The notes: generated by a model from the letters alone, not told the origin. 64,000 bases of DNA from Nemertoderma westbladi (GCA_032718475.1 JAUCBJ010007122.1:1-64000); one strand, 5' to 3'; counted from the stretch's first letter, positions 33,371-44,859 are shown. Numbers and translations are program-made.

Positions 33371-34395
33371 TTTCAAACTAAAAAACATTCACTGGAGTGT
33401 TCTAAGTAGATTAAAAAAAATTTCGACTCAATAGGCCTACTGGTACCGGAGATATGGTCGTCCAAAGTCTGCTTCTGGTAATTCGAAAATATTTCGAAAA
33501 CCCTTAATCGAATTTTTTTCTTGAAAAAATGTGAATGTACAGTTAGTGGACCCGCATCTAACAATATATCATAATCCATATTTCGGATGACAGGTACCGG
33601 TGAAATCAGACTTCACCGAAAAAAATTCAAATTTTAGCTACTCATGTCTGACTATCTCGAAAACTATAATAGGTATGGAAATGCTTTCACTGCAAGAAAT
33701 GTTCGCCTATCAAATGCGCTTTTAACTCTGTGCTCGGATTTTGCATAGTGTCAAAACCTACAACTTAACCCCCCCAGCGGAGGGAACGGAGTGACCGGAG
33801 CGCCAGTACTATCTTTCATTATTATGAAGTAATAAGGGCGGTGGGTGGGGTAGGTGGTCAACACTATTTATAGGGTGGAGGGAGGGTCTAGTATAATACT
33901 TTAGGATATTTGATTTCTTTGCAATATAGTTAATAGCTGCCTCAGTCTTATTTATAATATGTTATACATTATACCAAATTATATCAAGTTTTAACATACT
34001 ACATTGTCTACCTGTAGGATAAATATACAATGTAGGGCTCATAATATATTTATAAATAGATTTAGTATATTTACATTGTATAACAGAGTGAATTGATACT
34101 ATTACGGTATTATACTAAAGAAGCCGCTAAGATATATCTGATCAAATGGCAATTTCTGGTATATTATCTATTTCACTATCTTGGGTATATTACTCAATTT
34201 CTAAAACTAAAACAATAAACATTTACTTCACTTCTTGTTTAGTCGCATGGATATATTAATATAAAATACGTCAGTATAATATCTTATGGGGCCAAACCCA
34301 GCGTAATCAGAGTAATGTTTAATTATTATTACAATTGGCACATTGAAGTAAGTAGTACATGAGTTTGATAAAATAATTATGAATCCGTAACTTAT

Positions 34396-34442
34396 TCTAC
34401 TCTACTTCCTCTCACTCTCTCTCTTTCTCTCTCTCTTTCTCA
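34396..34442 (+). repeat. CT-rich microsatellite
   Basis: Imperfect (CT)n/(CTTT)n run, followed by TAC trinucleotides. Confidence 0.8.
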
Positions 34443-35517
34443 CCCTTATTCTACTTACTACCACTACTAACTACTATTACTACTACTACTGACTACTGCA
34501 GAGTTAGGTGTATATTATAAGAGGACGGGGTTCGTGATTATTAGTTATTATCTAAGTGCCCCCCGGCTATAGAGAGTCCACCCTCGGTTGCTTACTGGAT
34601 AGTAAACAACAGGTCCTCCAAAGAATGTGCCTTTGGTATATTATATTACGAAGGGGGAAGTTAGAATCACTGCATAAATGCAGTTCATCTAACTTCCCCC
34701 AAATATCCACTGTTGAATAAAATTGAAGCAAAAGTCCAACAAGGTGCGAGTTTTTTAATAAATTGTGTGGTCCATTTGTTATCTGATCTCTATTTATTGT
34801 TTAAAGTTCATTTAAGATCACATTGGTTTTTAGAATATTACAACCTTATTTATTATTAATTTAACCAATCGAACCATTATAAGGACCGGTTATTTGTATA
34901 CATACTCCTAATGCGCTCAGTAAGGTCCAAACAACATATTAATATGAAAATAAAGTATCTGCAACGAAAAGAACCCAATAATACACCATTTTACCTTATT
35001 AAAAAATTGCACATTTGCACACATATTTGCACAAGTGCACTTTAGCGGATCCTAAAGGTGGTTCCTAATTAAAACACTTATGTCTATCCTCTACCGATCT
35101 ACGATGGTGCATGATCAAGTGTCAGTCGCTAAAAGTGTCAAAAATCCAATTTAATAAATCGCGACATTTACGATTTTGGCCCATATTCATGGAAATTTTA
35201 AGTCACTTTATAAACATAAAAAGTTAAACAAATGTTAAGATTATAGTTAGAAATCACTCCAAACTACATTTTAATCCTAAAAATAACATTCTAGGATGTA
35301 TAGACCTTGAAATAATAGTGTTTGAAATATAGAAAAAATGTGCACTATTTAAGTGCATTTTGGACTAAGTGCACATGCGTCTTTTCCCAAGTTGTATCCT
35401 ATTTCACACACTACAATCTATCCTCTATCCAATGAAAAGAGTTTCAGATCAAACGGCCCCGTAGAACCGAAGTTATTGATGTTTAAATATAGTCACTCGA
35501 AAATTTCAAATTCACTT

Positions 35518-35589
35518 GGTCACATAGTCTAGTGGTTATCAATCATGTTAATGAATCCAAGTTCGCGGGTACGAAATCCAATATTGACC
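35518..35589 (+). tRNA. tRNA-like sequence (possible tRNA pseudogene or SINE head)
   Basis: TAGTCTAGTGGTTA (35525-35538) fits a tRNA D-arm and A box. GGGTACGAAATCC (35567-35579) resembles the T-arm and B box (GGTTCGAATCC) with one substitution and one extra base. GGTCA at 35518 can pair with TGACC at 35585-35589. The anticodon stem does not fold well, so a functional tRNA is unlikely. Confidence 0.3.
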
Positions 35590-36002
35590 ATTCTTAATTT
35601 TTTGTAAAAATATTTTTTTTTTAGATTTTCACTAAAATCGCTCTAACTTCGGTTCTGATGGTCCAAATTCAATAAAATTGGTATATTCTTTGCCGTAATT
35701 TTTTTTTTCTATCTTTTGAGAGGGGGTCATTTTTGGCCCCAAAAAAAAATGAAAAAAGCGGGCAAAAATTACGCGATATTTTTCGACCCTTAAAATTCGT
35801 AATTTTAATTATAAATGTTAAGAAAAAAGATAGCGGAGGTAATTTTCTAAATTTTAAATGTACTTTTGGCGCAATACGCTAAATTATAATAGAGTAGCAA
35901 TTTATTTAAAAAAAAATTTTTTTCGTCCCTTTTTTTAAATATTTTATTTCACACGATCGTCTGCTGCACCAGTTGTATAAAAGCTAATGCGCTGTAACTA
36001 AC

Positions 36003-37010
36003 GCTGTTAGATAGATAATTTAACGCACTATAAGTCTGTGTAAACAAATCTCCCGTAAGTTAAGTAGTTTTCGAGCTAGACGATTTCCCGCGAAGCGAGT
36101 TTGAAGGGCGAAATTTTATTTTTGGCCCTCATTTTTTTAATAGCGTCCGCGGAGCAAAACCGTTAGCATATTTGAATTCCCCGCATCGATATTGACTGAA
36201 CAAAATCTACGTTAACCAACTAAAGTGAAAAATAAAAAATTATTTGATAAAAACTATTTTTCATATTCTGGCCCTTTTTGGCCCCTATTGTCGACATATT
36301 TTTTGTACCCCCACTCGATAGGAACGTAGCCCCAATGGTCTTCTACGAGTTTCAAAAAAGAATTAGTGGATTCCTACCCGCGTTGTCGAATTAAACATTT
36401 CGGAAATAAAATTTCGAAAAAAGACAGACAAAAACGTACAAATATACGGCCCCTTTTTCCACCCGAAATTTTATTAAATCTCTTACCCCCATTCGATACG
36501 AAGGTAGACCGACTCTTCCTCGTTGCAACCGCGTTACTTTCGTTCCCGTACGTTAAATAGTAGCTGAGTTATTACGGATTCCGTAAAGTCATTTTGTCCG
36601 TTTTTTCAACTTTGACGGACAATAGCTGGAAAACAAGCCCGGAGGCGGGGTATTCCAAGAAGTGGAAATGTCTAATTTAGACCCCCTCTTTCGATTCTCG
36701 GTGTCTCTGGATGCGTCAAATAGAGGTTTTTTAAGAGTCCTAGTGAAAAAAAGACAAAAAAACCAGACAATTGTCCGTCTTGTCCCTCAAAACGATAGAT
36801 TCGCTAAAAGCTCTGAAGAATCTTATTTTTTTGGCATTACGCGTCCCCCCTCGAAAAATCAAGAAAATCGTACCTCCTGGAAATAAATAGGTCGAATGGG
36901 GGGGGGGGGGGGGGGGGGGGGACACCGTTTTCGCAGTAACTACGCGTCCAGTATGTAGACTGCGTCCTTTGGAGGGGCGGCGAATTCACCTCACTCAACG
37001 CCGCCTTTAC
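36003..37010 (+). repeat. Unknown ~1-kb interspersed repeat, copy 2
   Basis: Close copy of 23084-24103, same orientation, with scattered substitutions and a deletion of the left hairpin arm near 36962. It is directly followed by a 5'-truncated LINE 3' end. Confidence 0.85.
36898..36921 (+). repeat. Poly-G tract (about 24)
   Basis: An uninterrupted G run at the same position as in copy 1. Confidence 0.85.
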
Positions 37011-37177
37011 GACCCCCTTGGAAATAAGCTGCAAAGCTTTAGGGGTAATCCTATATGTTATGTTGGACAATACCTTTATACCGGTACATTGTGGTTGGTG
37101 TATTTGTTATTGTTTGGTGTATTTTATTATTGTTTTTACATAATGTATAAATAAATCTATCTATCTATCTATCTATG
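37011..37177 (+). mobile_element. 5'-truncated LINE, 3' end only
   Basis: It matches 26395-26532 from GACCCCCTTGGAAATAAGCT to the (ATCT)n tail, with a small internal duplication (TTGGTGTATTT twice, 37096-37125). It is a dead-on-arrival copy of the same LINE family. Confidence 0.85.
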
Positions 37178-37204
37178 CTACTGTACGTCTAATAAGAGCC
37201 CACA

Positions 37205-37569
37205 GTCTCAGATTGGGGGACTGAGCCAAGGCCAAACTGGCCCACGGTTGATGGGGGATGAGTGGGAGGTAGCCAGAGTTTTGCGTTTCCGCGAAAAACG
37301 ACGAGTGTAGCATTCATGCTCAGTGAAGGATGATAGGGTGAGCGAATCCCCGCAGCGGCAATCAGCTGGCTCATTTACGTAAGTAAATCCTTGCCCCCCT
37401 GAGGACACGAAACAAGATGGCCAACCAACGTCTTCTTTTCCGAGGACCAAGTCGGGCAATAGTCGCATCTATATTGCGCGAAATGAGTTTTAATGTGGCG
37501 AGATAAATTATCGCTCCGCGTCTCTTTGTCGCAGATGGGGCAGCTAACTTTATTGGTAGACATAGGCAT
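37205..37569 (-). pseudogene. Small zinc-finger reading frame of unknown origin
   Basis: From ATG 37569 the frame reads MPMSTNKVSCPICDKETRSD. It has one C2H2 finger (CPICDKETRSDNLSRHIKTH, C-x2-C-x11-H-x3-H) and a second C2HC-type finger (CDYCPTWSSEKKTLVGH, then C three residues on). The frame stops at 37375. A shift at the C run near 37395-37400 lets it continue as YVNEPADCRCGDSLTLSSFT and RRFSRKRKTLA to about 37208, with more Cys/His (ECYTRR). It is cut on the left by an inserted LINE end at 37177. It may be the start of a retroelement ORF1 or a degraded gene; I cannot say which. Confidence 0.5.
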
Positions 37570-38279
37570 CTTGAATCTAGAAAAATACGTTGATTATTTG
37601 TAAAAAGATAAAAAATATTGTATACTTGCTAAAAATAAAGTAAAACAGTAGGTATTAATCGGTTACTAGGCAACAATACTGTGTTTGTACAGTTAGGCCT
37701 ATTGCTGTATTGTAACAATCAGTCAGTGAAACATAAAGCAGACAGTCGGCAGTGTCTAGTGCAGTAGTGTTAGTGTACCAGCGGTTAGATAGTGGCAATA
37801 ACCAAGACAGAATAGCGATGGCAGTTATTATTCGTGGAAAGAGGGTCTATAAACAGCAGTCAACAGTCAGTCAGTCAGTGCAGTAGTGCTAGTGATATAG
37901 TCTGCTAGAAATCAGATGTACCGGTAGCGTTAACCAATACAAATCAACGATAGGTCGAGCTAATTGCTGTGTGAGAACTCAGTTAGTCAGTAGGATATAT
38001 AGTGAAAACTGCAGTATTCATTGTTGTTCAGTGGGGTCTATAACGCTACTATGATGGCACTAGGCTAACTCGAATGATCCGGTATCGGTAGTCGGGTAGA
38101 CAAGCAGATAGGTAGATGTAGGCCTATTGATCGAATGCTTCGATCCTGGTTTAGGCTATCGGTACCACCGCAGTCTGACAGTAATTAATAATGAGCCTAC
38201 TGCAATACTGTTGTACCGGTAGACATTAAATGTAAATTGTTTGCTACCGACATCGAAAGTATAGCTAGATGGTGGAAGG
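37570..38279. other. Non-genic stretch
   Basis: No recognisable gene. Short words such as GCAGTAGTG and AGTCAGTCAGT recur (37740-37900). Confidence 0.5.
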
Positions 38280-38499
38280 CAGATTTTACTTACGGTGTTA
38301 GTAAATATTCACGGAAAGATGAAGTTTGGAAGTTCGTTGGCGACGAAGAAGTTGGTTGATGTGGACGACGAGAGAATTTATTTACCGATAGAACGGAATG
38401 GTATCGGAAAAATATTACGCGGTTCACGGTTGTATGATGGATTCGCGGAAAGTTTGTTGTCGACAATGAGCGATAATGCGGCGAAATGACAGACACCGG
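38280..38499 (+). repeat. Tandem duplication unit 1 with small reading frame
   Basis: The unit starts at GCAGATTTTACTTACGGTG and ends near GCGGCGAAATGAC. Its plus-strand frame, ATG at 38320, codes for MKFGSSLATKKLVDVDDERI, then YLPIERNGIGKILRGSRLYD and ends MSDNAAK-stop (38489). It is repeated in unit 2. I do not recognise the peptide. On the minus strand ACACC-GTAAGT marks a splice-donor-like site at its end. Confidence 0.6.
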
Positions 38500-38703
38500 C
38501 AGATTTTACTTACGGTGGCAGTTAATATTCACGGAAAGATGAAGTTTGGAAGTTCGTTGGCAACGAAGAAGTTGGTTGACGTGGACGACGAGAGAGTTTA
38601 TTTACCGATAGAATGGAATGGCATCGGAAAAATATTACGCGGTTGTATGACGGATACGTGGAAAGTTCGGTGTCGACGATGAGTGATAACGCGGCGAAAT
38701 GAC
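38498..38703 (+). repeat. Tandem duplication unit 2 with frameshifted reading frame
   Basis: Copy of unit 1 with about 10% changes. A 7-bp deletion (TTCACGG missing near 38642) shifts the frame, so after ILRG it reads on in a different frame to a stop at 38682, while the original frame can still be followed to MSDNAAK-stop at about 38701. Confidence 0.7.
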
Positions 38704-39639
38704 AATAATACAACTGTACAACTGGATTGTTGACTGATGATAATAAATAAATATTCTTAATAAGTAATAATAAACTCGAAAACAAAATAAAGGTAAATGA
38801 TGTTAATCGTAACTTGCAAATGAAATAATGATGTAATATATTGGTGGGGACTTATTAAATAGCAATTCGGTTATTAAGGGAGGCCCTTGTCTCTTAAATG
38901 AGCCAATCAGGGCGCAGCACCAATCGGATGGCTCGCTAATTGTGTGTTCATGCATAAGCGGTTACCAGGGCAACTTCTCATGATGATGAATCTATATTAG
39001 AAAACCCTGTAGGCATCTTGACTGTATAACAGAAGCAGGTCTGTTGCATAGGAATGGGATTAGTAGAGAGGAATGCGTGTTTAGAGGCGCTTCAATGTTA
39101 TGATACGGGCTGCCTGGATATAGTAAAGGACCCAAGTGATGCCGGCTATAGTGAGAACAAAGGAGGGCCGCTGGAACATTAGCCTTGGGCGATATACGGA
39201 TTTGGTGAAGTCAAGGTCGCGTTGGGATTATTAGTGAGTCATCAAAGGGGCTGCTAACAGATGGGACCGCTCATTTATATTTGCCTTGGGGGTATATGCG
39301 TAGATTCAATGTGTGTCGTATCTACTTAATGAATAGCGACGGCGAGGAGGGGCCCCCACCGATGAACGTAGTTGATAGTTGCCAGTAGGGAGCCGTATAC
39401 CATAGCCATTATAAAGTTAAATATAGACATTATGTCATAGTGATCTCATTGGTAATATAAAAACTAATTAATCTAAAAATAGAAATCAATGTATAAAGTA
39501 AAAGTAATACAATTAATTAATTTAAAATAAAGTACAAATGAATAAATAAAGTAAAATAGAATACAAATAATTAATTAAAATTAAATATAAATAAATAGGT
39601 ATTAATGAATAAAAGAGCTGCGGTGTCACTTATGAAACC
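38704..39639. other. Non-genic stretch
   Basis: No recognisable gene; A/T-rich at 39450-39600. Confidence 0.5.
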
Positions 39640-39938
39640 CTCTTGAGTCGGCTCTGCGACAGTTAGACAACACTGATGACCCATTGTGTGTCAGGGCACT
39701 AATCAGTCTGATTAATTAGGATAATCAATTAAACCCTAATTAGGAGTCACATGACACCTGTTAGGGTTTAATTGTACTAATTAATTGATGACACCTGTCA
39801 ATTAGGGTCTAATTAGCCTAATTGGGAGGTGTCACCCAGACAGTCTGGTGCCAATGACACCCATAGGGTGATAATTGGGTGTCATATGACACGCAATGGG
39901 TGTCAGTGAGGTCTAACTGTCACAGAGCCGGCCAAGAC
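39640..39938. mobile_element. Foldback/MITE-like palindromic element (~300 bp)
   Basis: The two ends are inverted repeats of about 48 bp with a few mismatches: GGCTCTGCGACAGTTAGAC (39650-39668) faces GTCTAACTGTCACAGAGCC (39911-39929), and CCCATTGTGTGTC (39680-39692) faces GACACGCAATGGG (39888-39900). Inside is a perfect 14-bp inverted repeat, CAATTAAACCCTAA (39726-39739) and TTAGGGTTTAATTG (39761-39774), and another pair around GACACCT/AGGTGTC. There is no coding capacity. It looks like a non-autonomous DNA transposon of foldback type. Confidence 0.75.
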
Positions 39939-39949
39939 CCTACTACTTC

Positions 39950-40050
39950 CATAATGTCCACTATCTCCACTATGTCCAATAACTCCATAAGGTCCACTAT
40001 CCCCACTATGTCCAGTAACTCCATAATGTCCACTATCCCCACTATGTCCA
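39950..40050 (+). repeat. 36-bp minisatellite, left fragment
   Basis: About three units of the same repeat as 43200-44690 (CCACTATCCCCACTATGTCC then AGTAACTCCATAATGT). It ends at ...CCAGTAACT, and the array resumes at CCATAATG after the LINE at 43201. Confidence 0.9.
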
Positions 40051-40059
40051 GTAACTATG

Positions 40060-42607
40060 GGAAATAAATCTCAATGATTTAATTATTTGCGGTGACTTGA
40101 ATCTGCCTAGTGTGCATTGGGACTCATTTTTTTCTAGGGATCCATATGAAAGTGCATTTTTAAATATTTTTGATGAATTTAATTTTAAACAATACGTTAC
40201 ATTCCCCACGAGAGGTTCAAATACGCTAGACATATTGCTTTCGAACTCTAATAACCTAATTGTGGATGTAAATTCATTTTTCGAAGGCTATAATCATTTG
40301 AAAACTAATTGTAAATCCGACCACCATCCAGTACAAGTCATACTAAATGCAGCACCAAAACGTGTTCCAACCATTAACTCAACTAATCGTCATAGTTTCT
40401 GTAAACTTGATGTGGGTGTTGCCACAACCATCTGCACAAAGAACCCCTTCAGCGTAACGGTTGGACCCCATACAATAGAAGACCTAGATAATTTACTCAC
40501 AAGATGGTACGAATGGATTGGAAAAATAATTGAAGCTAGCGTACCAAGACGAACTCTCAATCGCTCAATCTTACCACCATGGGTTACCCAACACACCTCA
40601 CACAAATTACACAAACTGGAAACATTGAAACGCAGAGTTAACAAATACCCCGAACACAAAAAGCCACCACCATCTCTATTGAATAAACTACGAAATATGG
40701 AACACGAAATAAATACGGATCTAGAAACTGACCAGGCTCAACATGAATGCAAACTAGCCAGTAGTCGCTCTATGCAACAACTCTATAAATACTTCAAATC
40801 TTTACGAAACACCAGTGCAATACCACCTCTTGTAACTTATAATGGGTATACCGCATGTACACCGGCAGAACAAGCTGACCTTTTTTCCGAATTCTTCCAC
40901 TCAGTTTACAAAAAGCCAGCAATAAAAACAGCAGCAATTACTCCTCCAACATTATCCCCCACTGAGGATCCCTACCACGATAATTTTATTGACGACTACG
41001 ATGTGTCTGTATCCACTGTACAACTACTCCTAACATCACTAAATGTTACCAAAGCCAGAGGCCCCGATAACTTACCACCACGTTTCCTCCAACAATTAAG
41101 CGTACAACTAGCACCATCTTTAGCTGCATTATTTTTGGTGTTTAAAGACAACTGTTACTTTCCACGAGAATGGAAACATGCATCAATATCCCCACGACAT
41201 AAGAAGGGCAATAGAACTCCAGTACCGCTTTACCGTCCAATATCTCTACTTGCCATCCCCTCGAAAATTCTAGAACGATGTATCTACATGCCAATTTACA
41301 GCCATCTTCATCCACTTTATCATCGCGCTCAGTATGGTTTTAGAAAAGGCCGCTCACCTGTTCTTCAACTGCTTGTGGTTTTAGATAAAATATATCACGC
41401 TATAGAAAATAATGATTCAACAATAGAAATAATTTATCTAGACTTTCAAAAGGCTTTTGACTCAATATCTCATAGTTCGGTGCTACTAAAGTTATGGAAA
41501 TTAGGAATTCGGGGAAAACTATGGGAAATGATACGTAGCTATCTATCAGATAGAACTCAATCAGTGAAAGTTGTGGATGCAGTGTCAAAAACTAAAGATG
41601 TTGACAGCGGGACTCCGCAAGGAAGTATTCTAGCAACATTGTTATTCTTAGTAGAATCGAATGACCTACCGAACATTTGCACACAAACAGACCCTTATCT
41701 ACTCGCTGACGATTGCAAACTTGTTTCCATATATCCGACAACCAATCCCCCACAAATACAAGACGATTTAAATAAATTATCAGTCTGGGGTCAAAGTAAC
41801 GGTCTTGAATTTAATATCAGCAAATGTAAACAACTTATTTTTCAAGGGCAGTCCAACGTAAAATTTATTAATAGCCATCCGATAGAACGAACCACCTCAG
41901 AAAAAGATCTGGGAGTCACCTTCTCATCGAATATTACCTGGACCGCACACGTAACTGAAAAATGCAGTAAAGGAAACATGGCCTTCCAACTAATAAAACG
42001 TAACTGTGCATCAAATCTTACCGCTCTATCGAAATTAAATATGTACAAATCTATGATTCTACCGATAATAACCTATGCATCACCATGTTGGTCTCCAAAT
42101 AAACACGACCTATCACGTATAGAGAGTCTACAACGACGTGCCACTATCTGGATACTACGAGATAATGAATCGACCTACACAGATCGGCTCAAATCACTTA
42201 ACATACTCCCCCTTTCTCTCTACCTACAACTCCTAGATTTGATGACGCTGTCGAAGATTATCGCTGGAAAATGCGATATCAACTGGGAAGAACACCTCAA
42301 ACTAAGCAGACCATCAAACCAAAATACTCGTTCAAATGATCGGATCTTATTTAATGTTGTGCGGCCGAAGAAATGCAAGTCAGAACAAAACTTTTGGTTC
42401 CGAGTACCTTACATTGCAAATGTATTACCTAATCGAATCAATTTCACAAACCATGTAGGGCTTAAATCTCGTCTGATCGATTTATTTTGGAGGTACTTCA
42501 TTAAACACTACTCAATTGATATTCCCTGTAGCTGGTCGGTGTGCTGCAGCTGCGTCTTGATGAACTGTAGAAATAATAACTCTCGTCTCGATGATTTATA
42601 CCCATAG
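40060..42607 (+). CDS. LINE endonuclease C-terminus and reverse transcriptase
   Basis: The frame is open from about 40054 to the stop at 42605-42607, without stops. It starts in the endonuclease (DLIICGDLNLPSVHWDSFF, then CKSDHHPVQVIL with the SDHH block). The RT follows: ARGPDNLPPRFLQQ, LYRPISLLAIPSKILERCI, QYGFRKGRSPVLQLL, IYLDFQKAFDSISHSSV, GTPQGSILATLLFLVESNDL and DPYLLADDCKLVSIYP (ADD near residue 536). The C-terminal domain includes ITYASPCWSPNKHDLSRIES. The motif set fits CR1/Jockey-group LINEs. The TTG at 40097 is not a real start; the protein simply begins truncated. The RT appears intact. Confidence 0.88.
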
Positions 42608-43170
42608 ATAACGACTTATATTCTATAATGCTTTATTTAATTAATACAAATTTTATTACATTTCACATCCACTCTGACCCTTTTAATACGTATTTACTGC
42701 ATCTCATTTTAAATTTAATATGCATATATTTTATCTCATTTCTACGAAATCAGAGACCGACCCTTTTATTACGTATTTACTGCATCTCATTTTAAATTTA
42801 TACGCATATATTTAATCTCATTTTTACGACATCAGAGACCGACCCTTTTATTAATACGTATATATATATTTCATCTTATTTTAATACAAATATTTCTATC
42901 TAATTTCATATAACATCCTGTCTTCTGACCCTTTTAACTTCTTCGTTTAATCTCATAATTAGCACGGCCTTTTTAGACCAATTACATACAGTAATAATTT
43001 TAACTCGATGTATTTTAATGTACCTTAAATAATTATTAACTCATATTTTAAACTAAGTAATGTATGAAATGTATGTAATGTATCTTTTATGGGGGAAACC
43101 CCATCACCATATAATACTATAGTTAAATTGTCTATGCAGTCTTTGTTCAGTTCTAAGTTATGGTGTAAAT
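42608..43170 (+). other. LINE 3' UTR
   Basis: It has three related segments with CGTATTTACTGCATCTCATT (42690, 42772 and a weaker one near 42850), forming an imperfect repeat of about 85 bp, then unique sequence to the (AAT)n tail. Confidence 0.65.
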
Positions 43171-43199
43171 TTATATTAATAATAATAATAATAATAATA

Positions 43200-44690
43200 A
43201 CTCCATAATGTCCACTATCCCCACTATGTCCAATAACTCCATAAGGTCCACTATCCCCACTATGTCCAGTAACTCCATAAGGTCCACTATCCCCACTATG
43301 TCCAGTACCTTCATAAGGTCCAATATCCACACTATGTCCAGTAACTCCATAATGTCCACTGTCCCCACTATGTCCAATAACTCCATAAGGTCCACTATCC
43401 CCACTATGTCCAGTAACTCCATAGGGTCCACTATCCCCATAATGTCCATTATCCCCACTACCGCCAATATGTCCAGTAACCCCATAATGTCCACTATCCC
43501 CACTACCGCCAATATGTCCAGTAACTCCATAATGTCCACTATCCCCACTAACTCCACTATGTCCAGTAACTCCATAATGTCCACTATCCCCACTATGTCC
43601 AGTAACTCCATAATGTCTACAAACACCACTATGTCCAGTAACTCCATAATGTCCACTATCCCCACTATGTCCAGTAACTCCATAAGGTTCACCATCCCCA
43701 CTATGTCCAGTAACCCCATAATGTCCACTATCCCACTACCTCCACTATGTCCAGTAACCCCATAAGGTCCACTATCCCCACTAACTACACTCTGTCCAGT
43801 AACTCCATAATGTCTACTATCCCCACTATGTCTAGTAACTCCATAATGTCTACAAACACCACTATGTCCAATAACTCCATAAGGTCCACTATCCCCACTA
43901 TGTCCAGTAACTCCATAGGGTCCACTATCCCCATAATGTCCATTATCCCCACTACCGCCAATATGTCCAGTAACCCCATAATGTCCACTATCCCCACTAC
44001 CGCCAATATGTCCAGTAACTCCATAATGTCCACTATCCCCACTAACTCCACTATGTCCAGTAACTCCATAATGTCCACTATCCCCACTATGTCCAGTAAC
44101 TCCATAATGTCTACAAACACCACTATGTCCAGTAACTCCATAATGTCCACTATCCCCACTATGTCCAGTAACTCCATAATGTCTACAAACACCACTATGT
44201 CCAGTAACTCCATAATGTCCACTATCCCCACTATGTCCAGTAACTCCATAATGTCTACAAACACCACTATGTCCAGTAACTCCATAATGTCCACTATCCC
44301 CACTATGTCCAGTAACTCCATAAGGTTCACCATCCCCACTATGTCCAGTAACCCCATAATGTCCACTATCCCACTACCTCCACTATGTCCAGTAACCCCA
44401 TAAGGTCCACTATCCCCACTAACTACACTCTGTCCAGTAACTCCATAATGTCTACTATCCCCACTATGTCTAGTAACTCCATAATGTCTACTATCCACAC
44501 TATGTCTAGTAACTCCATAATGTCCACTATCCCACTACCTCCACTATGTCCAGTAACCCCATAAGGTCCACTATCCCCACTAACTACACTCTGTCCAGTA
44601 ACTCCATAATGTCTACTATCCCCACTATGTCTAGTAACTCCATAATGTCCACTATCCCCACTATGTCCAGTAAATCCATAATAATAATAA
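43200..44690 (+). repeat. 36-bp minisatellite, main array (~41 units)
   Basis: The unit is CCACTATCCCCACTATGTCC plus AGTAACTCCATAATGT. Because 36 is a multiple of 3 both strands have long open frames of a 12-residue repeat; these are by-products. Variant units (GGTTCACCATCCCC, CCATAGGGTCC, AACTACACTCTGTCC, CTACAAACACC) recur in the same order, e.g. from 43377 and again from 43869, showing higher-order duplication. Confidence 0.93.
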
Positions 44691-44859
44691 TTTATTCATA
44701 ATCTAATCATAATAATTTTCGGTTATTTAGCGCCATTGACTCCGGTTATCATACACTGCACACTAGTAACCTAATCCTTGCAACTTTTTGGAAATAATAA
44801 TTAATCAATTTGATTATATACCATGACATTATTACGATGTGAAACTATACTCACTCACA

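Larger units (their letters stand above)
32251..36002. other. Non-genic AT-rich stretch
   Basis: No recognisable gene. It holds a poly-C run (about 32475-32489), two diverged repeat units (see 32756-33370), a CT-rich microsatellite (34396-34442), TAC/CTA trinucleotides (34455-34497) and a tRNA-like sequence (35518-35589). Homopolymer-rich sequence occupies 35600-35950. Confidence 0.55.
40051..43199 (+). mobile_element. 5'-truncated LINE inserted in the 36-bp minisatellite
   Basis: The element begins inside the endonuclease domain and ends in an (AAT)n tail (43171-43199). The minisatellite is in phase on both sides, so this is an insertion. At most a few shared bases (TAACT) could be a target-site duplication. 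Confidence 0.85.

Noticed and set aside
39726-39774. TTAGGG words as telomere repeats
   Set aside because: Only one on each arm of a palindrome; not a tandem telomeric array.
43208-44498. Long open frames on both strands across the 36-bp repeats
   Set aside because: The unit length is a multiple of three, so frames stay open by default; the predicted peptides are only the repeated unit and there is no other coding sign.
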